Positions 25,065 to 34,239 are shown, numbered from the stretch's first letter. The stretch is DNA of 64,000 nt from Clostridiales bacterium (GCA_020860565.1 JAJBUA010000017.1:1-64000); one strand, 5' to 3'. Translations and numbers: made by a program. Notes: generated by a model from the letters alone, not told the origin.

Positions 25065-25418
25065 TCAGAACGCATCCTTAATCCAATGGATGCTGTTCCC
25101 CAGAATACTGATCACATCAAAGCGGCAGGGCGTCGTACCGTCGTCATGACACATATAAAGATACCACTGTGCAGCCGCGCGGATCCTCCGCTGCTTACGG
25201 ATATCAACAGATTCACACGGAAAGCCAAGACTGCTGTCCCTGCGATATTTTACCTCGACAAATACTATGGTATCGTTATCCCGTACAATCAGGTCAATCT
25301 CACCCTTTTTGCAGCGATAATTCCGCACAAGGACTCTCAGTCCCTGCCCGGCCAGATAGCTGCCGGCGATCTGTTCATAACCGGCTCCCACAAGCCGCCG
25401 GTTGCGTATTTCAGACAT
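25065..25418 (-). CDS. yraN: UPF0102 nuclease-like protein YraN
   Basis: YraN family, 117 aa, with the restriction-endonuclease-like core: GYEQIAGSYLAGQGLRVL, KGEIDLIVRDNDTIVFVEVKYR (key E, D, E-x-K residues at about 40-60). Start ATG 25418 follows AGGTGG and gives the family's normal length; a longer frame would overlap rnhB. Placement directly after rnhB is the usual one. Function is not established. Confidence 0.9.
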   Translation of the reverse strand: MSEIRNRRLVGAGYEQIAGSYLAGQGLRVLVRNYRCKKGEIDLIVRDNDTIVFVEVKYRRDSSLGFPCESVDIRKQRRIRAAAQWYLYMCHDDGTTPCRFDVISILGNSIHWIKDAF

Positions 25419-25444
25419 AAACCACCTTTCCGGCCATATATCTG

Positions 25445-26089
25445 TCATCGAAAGTTTTTGATAAACGTCTGCCGGTGAATCGGACATGGGCCATATTTTT
25501 TGATTGCGGCAATGTGTTCCGCCGTTCCATATCCTTTGTGCTTTGCGAATCCATATTCCGGATAAATTTTATCATACTCCACCATCAGGTGATCCCTGGT
25601 GACCTTTGCCAGAATGCTTGCCGCCGCGATGGAAACGCTCCTTGCGTCTCCCTTAATGATCGGAACCTGAGGGATCGCAACTTCCGGGATCGTCACTGCG
25701 TCATTCAACAGAAGATCCGGCTGCAGAGAGAGCTTGTGAATCGCCTCACGCATGGCCTCATAAGTTGCCTGCAGAATATTGATCTCATCGATCCGCTCCC
25801 AGCCTGTAATTCCCACTGCCCATGCGGCCGCCTTCTCCTGTATCTCCGGATAAAGCGCCTCTCTTCTGGCTTCGGAAAGCTTTTTGGAATCATTTAAAAA
25901 CAGGATCTCGCAATCCTCTGGCAGAATCACCGCACCGGCGACAACCGGGCCGGCCAGCGGACCGCGTCCTGCCTCGTCGATCCCACAGATCGCGGAACAG
26001 GATCCATGCTGTCTCTCATATACTTTCATCTTTTCCAGACGGTTCCGCTCCGCCTGAAGTTTTTCTCCTTTTAACATTCTCAGCGCCAT
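25445..26089 (-). CDS. rnhB: Ribonuclease HII
   Basis: Removes ribonucleotides from DNA, 214 aa. GIDEAGRGPLAGPVVAGAV (about residues 37-55) has the catalytic Asp-Glu pair, and the C-terminal HKGYGTAEHIAAIKKYGPCP is conserved. It sits between rbgA and yraN as in Bacillus. Confidence 0.96.
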   Translation of the reverse strand: MALRMLKGEKLQAERNRLEKMKVYERQHGSCSAICGIDEAGRGPLAGPVVAGAVILPEDCEILFLNDSKKLSEARREALYPEIQEKAAAWAVGITGWERIDEINILQATYEAMREAIHKLSLQPDLLLNDAVTIPEVAIPQVPIIKGDARSVSIAAASILAKVTRDHLMVEYDKIYPEYGFAKHKGYGTAEHIAAIKKYGPCPIHRQTFIKNFR

Positions 26090-26109
26090 CGTTTTATCCT
26101 TATCCCGGC

Positions 26110-26985
26110 TTACGCCGCATCCCCGGACGGAGGAACCTCCAGTGTAACGGTTCCCAGTCTCCCCGCGCGAAAATCATCCAGCAGGATACCGGCTGCCTTT
26201 TCCAGCTCCGGCTCTCCTCCCTTTGCCAGAAGTCCCCGTCTGCGGGCAATTATCTCCAGTATCTGCGTCATTGCGGGAATATCCGGCTCTTCACTGCCAG
26301 TTTCCAGATCATATCGGCGTTTGAGCCCCTCAGGCGCATATCGGCAGAGGTGGCGGATCAGTTCAAAGGCCAGTTCTTCCTTATTTACGATCTCGTCATT
26401 GATCGACCCGATCAGCGCCAGAGACACACCGATCCCCGGATCTTCAAATTTTGGCCAGAGGACTCCCGGCGTATCCAGAAGCTCCAGCGAAGGATTGATG
26501 CGAATCCACTGATTGGCGCGCGTCACTCCCGGCTTATTACCCGTTTTCGCTTTCGATTTTCCGACAAAGGAATTAATAAAGGTTGATTTCCCCACATTGG
26601 GAATGCCGACAACCATCGCACGAACCGGGCGGTTCAGGATCCCCCTCCTGCGGTTTCTCTCGATCTTTTCCCGGCAGGCTTCCTGTACGACAGGGAGGAT
26701 CTGCTTCATCCCAGTGCCGCTTTTTGCATTTATCTTTAACACAAAAAAGCCCCTGTTCTTAAAATACCGGATCCACGCCTCATTCATCCTGTCATCTGCC
26801 AGATCCGCCTTGTTCAGAAGAACCACTCTTGATTTTCCGCGCCCCAGCTCGTCGATGTCCGGATTGCGGCTTGCAAACGGCGCACGCGCATCCAGCAGCT
26901 CGATAATCACATCTACCATCGCGATATCTGCCTTCATCGCCCGCATCGCTTTTGTCATATGTCCGGGATACCATTGTATATTCAC
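26110..26985 (-). CDS. rbgA: Ribosome biogenesis GTPase RbgA (YlqF)
   Basis: GTPase for late 50S assembly, 291 aa. The circular permutation is visible: the G4 motif NKADLAD comes before G1 GIPNVGKSTFINSF (about residues 127-140) and G3 DTPGVLWP. The N-terminal IQWYPGHMTKAMR is the family hallmark. It is followed by rnhB after 20 bp. Confidence 0.96.
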   Translation of the reverse strand: MNIQWYPGHMTKAMRAMKADIAMVDVIIELLDARAPFASRNPDIDELGRGKSRVVLLNKADLADDRMNEAWIRYFKNRGFFVLKINAKSGTGMKQILPVVQEACREKIERNRRRGILNRPVRAMVVGIPNVGKSTFINSFVGKSKAKTGNKPGVTRANQWIRINPSLELLDTPGVLWPKFEDPGIGVSLALIGSINDEIVNKEELAFELIRHLCRYAPEGLKRRYDLETGSEEPDIPAMTQILEIIARRRGLLAKGGEPELEKAAGILLDDFRAGRLGTVTLEVPPSGDAA

Positions 26986-27015
26986 GTTATTCGATCTCCT
27001 GTCCTCACAATATTA

Positions 27016-27561
27016 TCAGGAACGAATCAGCTTAATATCCAGAAGCGGCAGAATCCGCAGCCAGACTTTACCGATAATCTGTTCTTTTTTTACATTGCCG
27101 ATATTCGTAAACCGGCTGTCCTCACTGCTGTCGCGGTTATCTCCCAGCAGGAAATATTCGCCTTCTTCCAGTTCTACCGGATTTTCCGCGAGTCCTGCCG
27201 ACGATACCGGGCCGAGCTCCTCATCCTCAACCTTCTCGCCGTTCAGATAAACCCAGCCGTCAATAATCTGGATCACATCTCCCGGAATCCCAATCACCCG
27301 CTTGACGTTCAGCTTCTCATCCTCTCGTTGAAAAACGACAATATCATTGCGATCAGGAGACGAAAGATCATAAACCAGACGGTTCATCAGAACCACATCT
27401 CCGGAACGAAGCAGGGGCATCATGGACTGACCGGAAACGGTTATCTGCGTGCCGAACGAATATAGAAAAAACCACGCGAACGCTAAAACTACAATGATAT
27501 CAACCGTCCAGCTGATGACACGACGGAGCACATTCGGGCTCTCATTTTCATAGAAGTTCAT
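27016..27561 (-). CDS. lepB: Signal peptidase I
   Basis: Membrane serine protease that removes Sec signal peptides, 181 aa, the short Gram-positive type. One N-terminal transmembrane segment (about residues 17-37) precedes the catalytic Ser in SGQSMMPLLRSGD (about 43) and the Lys in LNVKRVIGIPGD (about 85); GDNRDSSEDSR is the last conserved box. ATG 27561 follows GGAGG at 8 nt. It starts right after the rplS terminator, with no room for a promoter, so read-through is likely. Confidence 0.95.
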   Translation of the reverse strand: MNFYENESPNVLRRVISWTVDIIVVLAFAWFFLYSFGTQITVSGQSMMPLLRSGDVVLMNRLVYDLSSPDRNDIVVFQREDEKLNVKRVIGIPGDVIQIIDGWVYLNGEKVEDEELGPVSSAGLAENPVELEEGEYFLLGDNRDSSEDSRFTNIGNVKKEQIIGKVWLRILPLLDIKLIRS

Positions 27562-27584
27562 GCCGTTCACCTCCGGTTATTTCT

Positions 27585-27615
27585 AAAAAGGAAGGGACAA
27601 TTTTCATTGTCCCTT
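27585..27615 (-). terminator. Intrinsic terminator after rplS
   Basis: Stem AAGGGACAAT (27592-27601) / ATTGTCCCTT (27606-27615), with CCTTTTTAG following on the minus strand. It separates rplS from lepB and probably reduces rather than abolishes downstream transcription. Confidence 0.85.
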
Positions 27616-27633
27616 CTCCTGCGTGTTCATGAA

Positions 27634-27981
27634 TTATTTTACCCGTTCTTTCAGTTTTGCGGCTTTTCCTACGCGGTCTCTCAGATAGAACAGCTTTGCG
27701 CGTCTCGCTTTACCATGACGGACGACCTCGATATTCTCAACAAACGGAGAATGTACCGGCCAGGTTTTCTCTACTCCGACCCCATTAGAAGTCTTACGAA
27801 CGGTAAATGTCTCTCTCGCTCCACCATTCTGCCGCTTGATTACCGTGCCCTCGAAGATCTGGATTCTCTCACGGTTACCCTCTTTGATCTTGTTATGCAC
27901 GCGAACCGTATCGCCTACACAAAATTCCGGCACGGATTCCTTTAACTGAGTTGCTTCGATCTGCTTAATAATGTCATTCAT
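27634..27981 (-). CDS. rplS: 50S ribosomal protein L19
   Basis: L19, 115 aa from ATG 27981 (SD GGAGG), the standard length. [20 protein letters not shown] and [10 protein letters not shown] are diagnostic, and the basic end [19 protein letters not shown] matches the family. A longer frame upstream is not supported by an SD. It follows trmD by about 105 bp. Confidence 0.97.
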   Translation of the reverse strand: MNDIIKQIEATQLKESVPEFCVGDTVRVHNKIKEGNRERIQIFEGTVIKRQNGGARETFTVRKTSNGVGVEKTWPVHSPFVENIEVVRHGKARRAKLFYLRDRVGKAAKLKERVK

Positions 27982-28087
27982 TAGTGTGAACCTCCTGTTA
28001 TTATTTGACGTTCTTACACGCTTATCGAAGGCGTCAGCGGAACATCTCTCTAAGTCACAACAGGTAAATGATAACACATTACACAAT

Positions 28088-28834
28088 TTATTGCAAGCTG
28101 TTTTTCTCCGCTTTGAGTTCATCCAGGTACTGTTTTTCCTTTTTGCTCAGATTTGCCTCTGCAAGCAGGTCAGGACGCCGTTCCAGTGTGCGGCGGATCG
28201 ACTGCTGGCGCCGCCATTTCTCAATATTGGCATGATGCCCGGACAACAGTACCTCCGGCACCCGCAGATCTTTGTAGACCTCCGGACGGGTATACTGCGG
28301 ATATTCCAGCAGATTGTCATGAAATGACTCAATTTCCGCGGAAATATCATTATTCAGTACGCCAGGAATCAACCGGGCGATACAATCAATCATTACCATC
28401 GCCGGGAGTTCCCCTCCCGTCAGCACATAATCGCCGATCGAAAGCTCATCGGTTACGATCAGTTCCAGCGCCCGTTCATCAATCCCCTCATAATGGCCGC
28501 ACAAAAATACCAGATCTTCTTCCTTTGCCAACTCTTCCGCAATCGCCTGATTAAAGACACGTCCCTGAGGCGTCATATAAAGGACGCGCGGCCTTTTGCC
28601 GATTTTCGCGCAGAGCGCGTCGTAAGCGTCGCAGACCGGCGCCGCCTGCATCACCATCCCGGCGCCGCCGCCGTAAGGGGCATCATCCACATGCCCGTGC
28701 TTTTCCGTCGTATAATCGCGAATATTGATTGCATTCACTGAGAGCAGGCCTCGGCCTGCCGCACGCCCCAGAATGCTGGTACCGCAGCCATTTTCCACCA
28801 TCTCCGGAAATAACGTCAGAACATGAAAATTCAT
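28088..28834 (-). CDS. trmD: tRNA (guanine-N1)-methyltransferase TrmD
   Basis: SAM-dependent SPOUT enzyme making m1G37, 248 aa. The start [12 protein letters not shown], the glycine-rich [13 protein letters not shown] and the knot region [14 protein letters not shown] and [15 protein letters not shown] are clear. It follows rimM by 12 bp in the conserved rpsP-rimM-trmD-rplS string. Confidence 0.97.
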   Translation of the reverse strand: MNFHVLTLFPEMVENGCGTSILGRAAGRGLLSVNAINIRDYTTEKHGHVDDAPYGGGAGMVMQAAPVCDAYDALCAKIGKRPRVLYMTPQGRVFNQAIAEELAKEEDLVFLCGHYEGIDERALELIVTDELSIGDYVLTGGELPAMVMIDCIARLIPGVLNNDISAEIESFHDNLLEYPQYTRPEVYKDLRVPEVLLSGHHANIEKWRRQQSIRRTLERRPDLLAEANLSKKEKQYLDELKAEKNSLQ

Positions 28835-28846
28835 CGTGCCGCCTCC

Positions 28847-29374
28847 TTACAGATCCAACAGACCGTCCATAATATGAACCCTGACCTCTCCCTGTTCCAA
28901 ATCAACATTTAAGATACACTGCGGGATCGCCGGGAAAAGGTATTCCCTGCCATCCAGGCCGTCAATCACATAAACATCATTGGCTCCGGTCTGCATCACA
29001 TCTTTCAGTGTACCAAATTTTTCCCCTTCGTCTGTAACTACCGTTAAGCCAATCAGGTCAGCGATAAAATTTTCATTCGGCTCCAGCTTCACTGCCTGAT
29101 CTCTCCCAATCAGGAGATCACAGTTGCGGAACCGTTCCACCTGGCTGATATCATTAAATTCTTCAAAACGCACAATCACCATATTTTTAAAGAAACGGAC
29201 GCCCTTGATCTTCAGCGTAATCAATTCCGCTCCCGCGTCCAGAATCACTGTTTTCAAATCTTTAAAACGCTGCGGGTCGTCAGTCGTCGGATAAACCTTC
29301 ACTTCACCGCGCAGCCCATGTGTAGAGCTGATTACTCCTACACGCAGCAAACGATCTCTCTCTGTTTCTTCCAT
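28847..29374 (-). CDS. rimM: 16S rRNA processing protein RimM
   Basis: 30S maturation factor binding S19, 175 aa. The N-terminal half has VGVISSTHGLRGEVKVYP (about residues 12-29) and the C-terminal half is a PRC-barrel (ADLIGLTVVTDEGEKFG ... YLFPAIPQCI). It is separated from khpA by a terminator. Confidence 0.95.
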   Translation of the reverse strand: MEETERDRLLRVGVISSTHGLRGEVKVYPTTDDPQRFKDLKTVILDAGAELITLKIKGVRFFKNMVIVRFEEFNDISQVERFRNCDLLIGRDQAVKLEPNENFIADLIGLTVVTDEGEKFGTLKDVMQTGANDVYVIDGLDGREYLFPAIPQCILNVDLEQGEVRVHIMDGLLDL

Positions 29375-29390
29375 ATTTTACCCTTTCAAA

Positions 29391-29422
29391 CCGCAAAATA
29401 CCTTACCCGGTCCTGTGCATAA
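29391..29422 (-). repeat. Partial dispersed element, copy E
   Basis: Immediately after the khpA terminator the minus strand reads TTATGCACA (29422-29414), GGACCGGG, TAAGGTATTTTGCGG. This matches the first third of the elements at 42.4 and 16.7 kb but lacks the second hairpin. Confidence 0.5.
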
Positions 29423-29456
29423 AAAGCTGCCGTGGTTACGCGCGGCAGCTTTTTAT
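29419..29456 (-). terminator. Intrinsic terminator after khpA
   Basis: Perfect 12-bp stem AAAAAGCTGCCG (29421-29432) / CGGCAGCTTTTT (29443-29454). The minus-strand U-tract runs straight into TTATGCACA. It lies between khpA and rimM. Confidence 0.85.
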
Positions 29457-29460
29457 ACGG

Positions 29461-29697
29461 TTATTGAATGTCAACAATAACCTTCTTCTCTTCTTTGGAA
29501 GCGGCAGCCTTGACGACAGAACGGATCGCCTTTGCGATGCGGCCCTGTTTGCCAATCACCTTTCCCATATCGGACTGCGCGACCTTTAACTCAATCTGGA
29601 TCTCGCCGTCCTTTTCTGTCTCATTTACAACAACTTCTTCCGGATTGTCAACTAATGCTTTCGCGATTACTTCGACTAATTCTTTCAAACCATTCAC
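29461..29697 (-). CDS. khpA: KH-domain RNA-binding protein KhpA
   Basis: Small KH protein of 78 aa (YlqC family). The RNA-binding GxxG is in GKVIGKQGRIAKAIR at about residues 46-60. It lies between rpsP and rimM, its constant location in Firmicutes, and acts with KhpB/Jag in post-transcriptional control of cell-wall growth. Confidence 0.94.
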   Translation of the reverse strand: MNGLKELVEVIAKALVDNPEEVVVNETEKDGEIQIELKVAQSDMGKVIGKQGRIAKAIRSVVKAAASKEEKKVIVDIQ

Positions 29698-29704
29698 CTC
29701 ACTA

Positions 29705-29944
29705 TTACATTACGCCGGCGATCTTGAGAAGTTTTGCCACGCGCTCTGTCGGCTGTGCGCCGTTTGCGAGCCATTTTTTGGCAACCTCTTCGTTGATCTT
29801 GACAGCGCTCTGCTCGAGGTTGGGATCATAAGTTCCTACCTGCTCGATGAATCTGCCGTCTCTCGGAGAATTTGCGTCAGAAACAACAATTCTATAGAAA
29901 GGTTTCTTCTTTGCACCCATTCTTCTTAATCTCATTTTAACCAT
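29705..29944 (-). CDS. rpsP: 30S ribosomal protein S16
   Basis: S16, 79 aa from ATG 29944 with GGAGG at 8 nt; the in-frame GTG at 29953 overlaps the [22 protein letters not shown] and [16 protein letters not shown] are diagnostic. Followed by khpA after 7 bp. Confidence 0.97.
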   Translation of the reverse strand: MVKMRLRRMGAKKKPFYRIVVSDANSPRDGRFIEQVGTYDPNLEQSAVKINEEVAKKWLANGAQPTERVAKLLKIAGVM

Positions 29945-30018
29945 CTCTTTCACCTCCTGCCTGCAAAAATATTTATCGTCAAATGCAGTTGTGCATTGTA
30001 CGCAAGGAAATCCGCCGT

Positions 30019-31389
30019 CTAAAACGGCATCTTAAATTTACCTCCGCCAAACATGCTGCCCAAGCCGGACATCCCGCGACCCTTCTTGCTGTTCATCATC
30101 CCGTTCATCTGTTTCATCATTTTTTTCATCTGATCAAACTGTTTGACGATCCGGTTAACCTCACTGATATCGACTCCGGCTCCTTTGGCGATCCGGCGTT
30201 TGCGGGACGGATTCATTAACGCGGGGTTGGCCCGCTCCTGCGGGGTCATCGAAAGGATCATCGCCTCCACACGTTTCAGCGCGGACTCGTCTACCTCCGG
30301 CATTCCCTTCATCTGGTTCATGCCCGGAAGCATCCCCATGATACTGGCGATACCGCCCATTTTCTTAATCTGGCTCATCTGATCCAGAAAATCATTATAG
30401 TCAAATTCTGCTTTCCGCAGCTTCTGACTCATCTCACGGGCCTTCTCCTCATCGACTTCCATCTCCGCTTTCTCAATCAGCGTAAGGATATCGCCCATCC
30501 CCAGGATCCGGGACGCCATACGATCCGGATAAAACGCCTCCAGATCAGAAAGCTTTTCCCCCATACCAACATAGAGAATCGGTTTGCCCGTGACCGCGCG
30601 GATCGACAATGCCGCGCCGCCTCTGGTATCGCCGTCAAGCTTTGTGAGAATCACTCCGTCGATGCCGATCTTCTCATGGAACATCCCGGCCACGTTCACC
30701 GCGTCCTGACCGGTCATCGCATCAACCACCAGAATCGTCTGATCCACGGAAACGGCCTCTTTGATATGAACCAGCTCATCCATCATATCCTCATCGATAT
30801 GAAGACGTCCGGCCGTATCCAGAATCACAACATTATAGCCATTCTTCGCCGCGTGCTCGATCGAAGCTTTCGCGATATTCACCGGATTCTGCCGATCTCC
30901 CATCGCAAATACCGGCAGACCCTGCCGTTCCCCATTGACCTGCAGCTGCTGAATCGCCGCGGGCCGGTAGACATCACAGGCAACCAGAAGCGGCTTCCTT
31001 CCGCCGGCTTTCAGTTTGCCGCCGATCTTCGCAACCGTCGTCGTTTTACCTGCACCCTGCAGTCCGATCATCATAATCACGGTAATCTCACCGGAAGGTT
31101 TCAGCGCAATCTCCGTCATATCGGAACCCATCAGACGGATCATCTCTTCGTGTACAATCTTGATCACCATCTGTCCCGGCTGAAGCGAACCAAGTACCTC
31201 TTCTCCAACCGCACGATCCTGAACGGATTTGATAAACTGCTTTACCACTTTGAAGCTGACGTCCGCCTCCAGCAGTGCCATCTTAACCTCTTTCAGAGCC
31301 GCTTTGACATCTGCTTCGGAAAGTCTGCCCTTACCGCGGAGATTCTTAAATACATTCTGAAGTTTATCCGATAAGCTTTCAAAAGCCAT
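30019..31389 (-). CDS. ffh: Signal recognition particle protein Ffh
   Basis: SRP54 GTPase, 456 aa. It has an N domain, a G domain with [15 protein letters not shown] (about residues 106-120) and [13 protein letters not shown], and a methionine-rich M domain ([23 protein letters not shown]) that binds 4.5S RNA and signal peptides. ATG 31389 follows GGAGG at 6 nt. It is preceded by ylxM after 10 bp. No 4.5S RNA gene was recognised in the window. Confidence 0.97.
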   Translation of the reverse strand: MAFESLSDKLQNVFKNLRGKGRLSEADVKAALKEVKMALLEADVSFKVVKQFIKSVQDRAVGEEVLGSLQPGQMVIKIVHEEMIRLMGSDMTEIALKPSGEITVIMMIGLQGAGKTTTVAKIGGKLKAGGRKPLLVACDVYRPAAIQQLQVNGERQGLPVFAMGDRQNPVNIAKASIEHAAKNGYNVVILDTAGRLHIDEDMMDELVHIKEAVSVDQTILVVDAMTGQDAVNVAGMFHEKIGIDGVILTKLDGDTRGGAALSIRAVTGKPILYVGMGEKLSDLEAFYPDRMASRILGMGDILTLIEKAEMEVDEEKAREMSQKLRKAEFDYNDFLDQMSQIKKMGGIASIMGMLPGMNQMKGMPEVDESALKRVEAMILSMTPQERANPALMNPSRKRRIAKGAGVDISEVNRIVKQFDQMKKMMKQMNGMMNSKKGRGMSGLGSMFGGGKFKMPF

Positions 31390-31399
31390 AGGCATCCTC

Positions 31400-31741
31400 C
31401 TATAAATCCATGATATCGTTGGAAATCCTTTCGATCTGCCGGATCAGCGTTTCATCCTTTGTCTCGTCGAATTCACGCGTAAGCTTGTGAATCTCTCCCA
31501 CCATCCGCTTCGTCTCACGAAATTTACTGACCAGATGCAGTTTTTCCTCATATCCGGCCAGAATCCGGTCACATCGCCGGACCAGATCATGAACGCCCTG
31601 ACGGCTGATTCCCAGTTCCTGAGCTGCTTCTCCCAATGAAAGATCCTGAAAGACCACTTCTTCATATACGGAGCGCTGATGCTCCGTCAGAAGCTCACCA
31701 TAAAAATCATACAGCAAACTCTGCATTTCCAGACTTTCCAT
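31400..31741 (-). CDS. ylxM: SRP-associated DNA-binding protein YlxM (UPF0122)
   Basis: Putative helix-turn-helix protein of 113 aa (LLTEHQRSVYEEVVFQDLSLGEAAQELGISRQGVHD in two parts: TEHQRSVYE and LGEAAQELGISRQGVHD, residues about 17-60), which in streptococci binds SRP components. A strong promoter sits inside the longer open frame, so I place the start at ATG 31741 or 31726. With ATG 31741 the leader would be only about 10 nt. Always upstream of ffh. Confidence 0.88.
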   Translation of the reverse strand: MESLEMQSLLYDFYGELLTEHQRSVYEEVVFQDLSLGEAAQELGISRQGVHDLVRRCDRILAGYEEKLHLVSKFRETKRMVGEIHKLTREFDETKDETLIRQIERISNDIMDL

Positions 31742-31757
31742 AGCATCACCGGAAGCT

Positions 31758-31786
31758 ATCATACACGAAACCCGGCATGGTGTCAA
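31758..31786 (-). promoter_or_regulatory. SigA-type promoter of ylxM-ffh and downstream genes
   Basis: On the minus strand TTGACA (31786-31781), 17 bp, TATGAT (31763-31758). It should drive the ylxM-ffh-rpsP-khpA cluster. Confidence 0.82.
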
Positions 31787-31838
31787 GTATTTTTTCTTTA
31801 CAGTCCGATTCTGACCGAAATCTTTTTTTAAAATCCCC

Positions 31839-31867
31839 TTGCCCTTTCTTCTGTATTGTGTTACAAT
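31839..31867 (+). promoter_or_regulatory. Promoter of tRNA-Val
   Basis: TTGCCC (31839-31844), 17 bp, TACAAT (31862-31867), about 58 bp before the mature tRNA 5' end. Confidence 0.65.
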
Positions 31868-31925
31868 ATTTTCGCTGTAAAGAGATTCCCTGTGTTTTCA
31901 GGTCATCCGTACAGTTCTCAGATAT

Positions 31926-31998
31926 GGAGATATAGCTCAGCTGGGAGAGCATCTGCTTGACGTGTAGAGGGTCACAGGTTCGAGTCCTGCTATCTCCA
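31926..31998 (+). tRNA. tRNA-Val (anticodon GAC)
   Basis: Cloverleaf of 73 nt: acceptor GGAGATA / TATCTCC with discriminator A at 31998, D arm GCTCAGCTGGGAGAGC, anticodon arm TCTGC-TTGACGT-GTAGA with anticodon GAC, T arm with GGTTCGAGTCC. CCA is not encoded. One A-C mismatch closes the T stem. The gene has its own promoter and terminator. Confidence 0.95.
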
Positions 31999-32000
31999 TA

Positions 32001-32054
32001 ACCCCTGAATCAAAGGTCATTTTATGGTCGGATATTCAGGGGTTTTCTTTTTTT
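32001..32054 (+). terminator. Intrinsic terminator of tRNA-Val
   Basis: Stem ACCCCTGAAT (32001-32010) / ATTCAGGGGT (32034-32043) followed by TTTCTTTTTTT. Confidence 0.88.
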
Positions 32055-32064
32055 GCAAAAAGAC

Positions 32065-32093
32065 TTGTAATCCATCGGATAATCAGATACAAT
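32065..32093 (+). promoter_or_regulatory. SigA-type promoter of pyrBI
   Basis: TTGTAA (32065-32070), 17 bp, TACAAT (32088-32093). The leader to the pyrB ATG is about 38 nt, too short for a PyrR-type attenuator. Confidence 0.65.
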
Positions 32094-32137
32094 ATCTTCA
32101 AATCCATGGCAGGATTGCCGGGAAGGAGATTTTGTCA

Positions 32138-33061
32138 ATGAGACATCTGTTAAACCCTCTGGATCTTTCCGTAGAGGAAATCGATCAGTTGATCGATCTT
32201 GCTCATGATATTGAGCATCATCCCTCCAAGTATTCTCATGTATGTGATGGAAAAAAATTAGCAACTTTATTTTATGAACCAAGTACCCGCACCCGCCTCA
32301 GTTTTGAATCTGCAATGTTGAATCTGGGCGGTAGCGTACTTGGTTTTTCTTCGGCCGATTCCAGTTCTGCTGCCAAGGGCGAGAGCGTCGCGGACACCAT
32401 CCGCGTGATCTCCTGCTACGCAGATATCGCGGCCATGCGCCATCCCAAGGAAGGAGCCGCTTTAGTCGCGTCCCAGTTTTCAGGGATCCCGGTTATCAAC
32501 GCCGGCGACGGCGGTCATCATCATCCGACTCAGACGCTCACCGACCTGATGACGATCTATTCATTAAAAGGCAGTTTTTCAAATATGACAATTGGCTTGT
32601 GCGGCGACCTCAAATTCGGGCGTACCGTCCATTCCCTGATCGAAGCGATGGTTCTTTATCCCAATGTAAAATTTGTCCTGATCTCCCCGGATGAACTGCG
32701 GGTGCCAAGCTATATCCGTCAGGATGTTCTTCTTGCCAATCATATCGAATTTAAAGAAGTCGACAATCTCGATGAGGCGCTTCCGGAACTTGACATCCTC
32801 TATATGACCCGTGTCCAGAAGGAGCGTTTCTTCAATGAGGAAGATTATGTACGTTTAAAGGATTTCTACATTCTGAATAAAAAGAAAATGAAACTGGCAA
32901 AAAAGGATATGTATGTCCTGCATCCGCTCCCCAGAGTCAACGAGATTTCGGTTGAAGTGGACAACGACCCCCGCGCCGCCTATTTCCAACAGGCCCAATA
33001 TGGTGTATACATCCGTATGGCGCTGATCATGACATTACTGGAGGTGAAAAAGCCATGCTGA
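32138..33061 (+). CDS. pyrB: Aspartate carbamoyltransferase catalytic chain
   Basis: Catalyses carbamoyl phosphate + aspartate to carbamoyl-aspartate in pyrimidine synthesis, 307 aa. The carbamoyl phosphate site is [16 protein letters not shown] (about residues 48-63), with [12 protein letters not shown] near 130 and [10 protein letters not shown] near 265. ATG 32138 follows AAGGAG. It overlaps pyrI by 7 nt, as expected for the heteromeric, allosterically regulated enzyme. Confidence 0.97.
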   Translation: MRHLLNPLDLSVEEIDQLIDLAHDIEHHPSKYSHVCDGKKLATLFYEPSTRTRLSFESAMLNLGGSVLGFSSADSSSAAKGESVADTIRVISCYADIAAMRHPKEGAALVASQFSGIPVINAGDGGHHHPTQTLTDLMTIYSLKGSFSNMTIGLCGDLKFGRTVHSLIEAMVLYPNVKFVLISPDELRVPSYIRQDVLLANHIEFKEVDNLDEALPELDILYMTRVQKERFFNEEDYVRLKDFYILNKKKMKLAKKDMYVLHPLPRVNEISVEVDNDPRAAYFQQAQYGVYIRMALIMTLLEVKKPC

Positions 33062-33489
33062 ATATCAGTGGATTAAAAGAAGGCATTGTACTGGATCATA
33101 TCAAGGCCGGCATGAGCCTTTATGTCTATTATAAACTGGGACTGGACAAACTGGATGTCCAGGTCGCAATCATCAAAAACGCGCACAGCAATAAAATGGG
33201 CCGCAAGGATATCATCAAAATCGAAACCGGTCTTGATCAGATCGATCTGGACGTCCTGGGCTATATTGACCATAACATTACCGTGAATCTGATCCAGAAT
33301 AACAGGATCGTTGAAAAGAAACGGCTCGATCTCCCCAAACGCATCGTCAACGTCGTCACCTGTAAAAATCCGCGCTGCATCACTTCCATCGAGCAGGAGC
33401 TGCCGCAGGTCTTTTATCTCGCGGATCCTGCGAAGGAGACCTATCGCTGCCTTTACTGTGAGCAGAAATACACACAGCATGATAAGTAA
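33055..33489 (+). CDS. pyrI: Aspartate carbamoyltransferase regulatory chain
   Basis: Regulatory subunit, 144 aa, binding nucleotide effectors at the N-terminal domain and zinc at the C-terminal domain. The four zinc Cys are in CKNPRC (about residues 103-108) and CLYC (about 136-139). Start ATG 33055 overlaps the end of pyrB. Confidence 0.96.
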   Translation: MLNISGLKEGIVLDHIKAGMSLYVYYKLGLDKLDVQVAIIKNAHSNKMGRKDIIKIETGLDQIDLDVLGYIDHNITVNLIQNNRIVEKKRLDLPKRIVNVVTCKNPRCITSIEQELPQVFYLADPAKETYRCLYCEQKYTQHDK

Positions 33490-33495
33490 CCCGAT

Positions 33496-33544
33496 AAAAA
33501 AGGACCGGCTACGAGGATACCTGATCCCCTGCCGGTTCTTTTTA
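33496..33544. terminator. Bidirectional terminator between pyrI and carD
   Basis: Stem AAGGACCGGC (33500-33509) / GCCGGTTCTT (33531-33540) with one G-U pair and T-runs on both strands. It can end pyrBI and the convergent CarD gene. Confidence 0.8.
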
Positions 33545-33560
33545 TGCCTCGATCAAATCT

Positions 33561-34073
33561 TTATTCAGCCAGGCTTTTTGAAATTCTTTCCGAGATTACC
33601 TGCTCCATCTGCTCCTTGGGTACCTCCAGCGGAATCTCAAGTTCCGAATAGAGATACTGTTCTGCCATCCGCAGATATTTTTCATCTGTCGCCGTGATTT
33701 TCTTTCCCTGTGCGCTGCGCTCAATTCTGCGGGTATACAATGTTTTAATGATGCGAACCCACTCGCGGCAATCACACGATTTCATACATTCTTTGTATTT
33801 CTCCTCGCGAAGCTTTTCATTGCTGATCCAGAGTCCCTCGATACCGGGAATTGCCTCGATCAGGCGGTCTGCTTCCTCCCGGTTCATCACTCTGCGCATC
33901 GGAGTCTTTCCATTGTCAACTGGTGTGAAGATTTTTCCGCCTTTCTGAGCGGAAGGAATCAATACGTAATACAGGCGGTCATTTGGAATGCCCTTCATCT
34001 GCATCTTTGTAATATCCTCCACCTGGCAGACTCCTGAAGTTCCATAAATAATAAATTCACCCTTCTTAAACAT
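33561..34073 (-). CDS. CarD-family transcriptional regulator
   Basis: CarD/CdnL/TRCF RNA-polymerase-interacting protein, 170 aa. The N-terminal Tudor-like module starts MFKKGEFIIYGTSGVCQVEDI-like (key text FIIYGTSGVCQVEDI, residues 7-21), and the C-terminal helical DNA-binding part contains KMRRVMNRE-like and EERKLRMAEQYLYSEL-like helices. CarD proteins stabilise promoter open complexes; target genes are unknown. Monocistronic, with SD GGAAGG. Confidence 0.85.
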   Translation of the reverse strand: MFKKGEFIIYGTSGVCQVEDITKMQMKGIPNDRLYYVLIPSAQKGGKIFTPVDNGKTPMRRVMNREEADRLIEAIPGIEGLWISNEKLREEKYKECMKSCDCREWVRIIKTLYTRRIERSAQGKKITATDEKYLRMAEQYLYSELEIPLEVPKEQMEQVISERISKSLAE

Positions 34074-34182
34074 AACTAACCTTCCTTTACCTGGGTGCCA
34101 ATGTTAACCTGTTATACTTCCCTGTTGTTTTTATTTTACCAAAAAAAGCAGGAACTTTTCCAATGTTTTTCTTGAAATTTCA

Positions 34183-34239
34183 AAATTTCGTAAATATTGC
34201 ACGAATATCCCCAGATAAATTACGGTTAAATTTCGTAAA
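34183..34239. repeat. Two direct repeats upstream of carD
   Basis: AAATTTCGTAAA occurs exactly at 34183-34194 and 34228-34239, 45 bp apart, in the AT-rich region upstream of the CarD gene. This could be an operator pair or chance in AT-rich DNA. The rest of the 375-bp gap (34074-34448) holds the structured elements listed separately; no coding sequence was seen. Confidence 0.4.

Noticed and set aside
27886-27896. Plus-strand TTATGCACG as a further copy of the nonamer
   Set aside because: One mismatch, inside rplS coding sequence and on the other strand.
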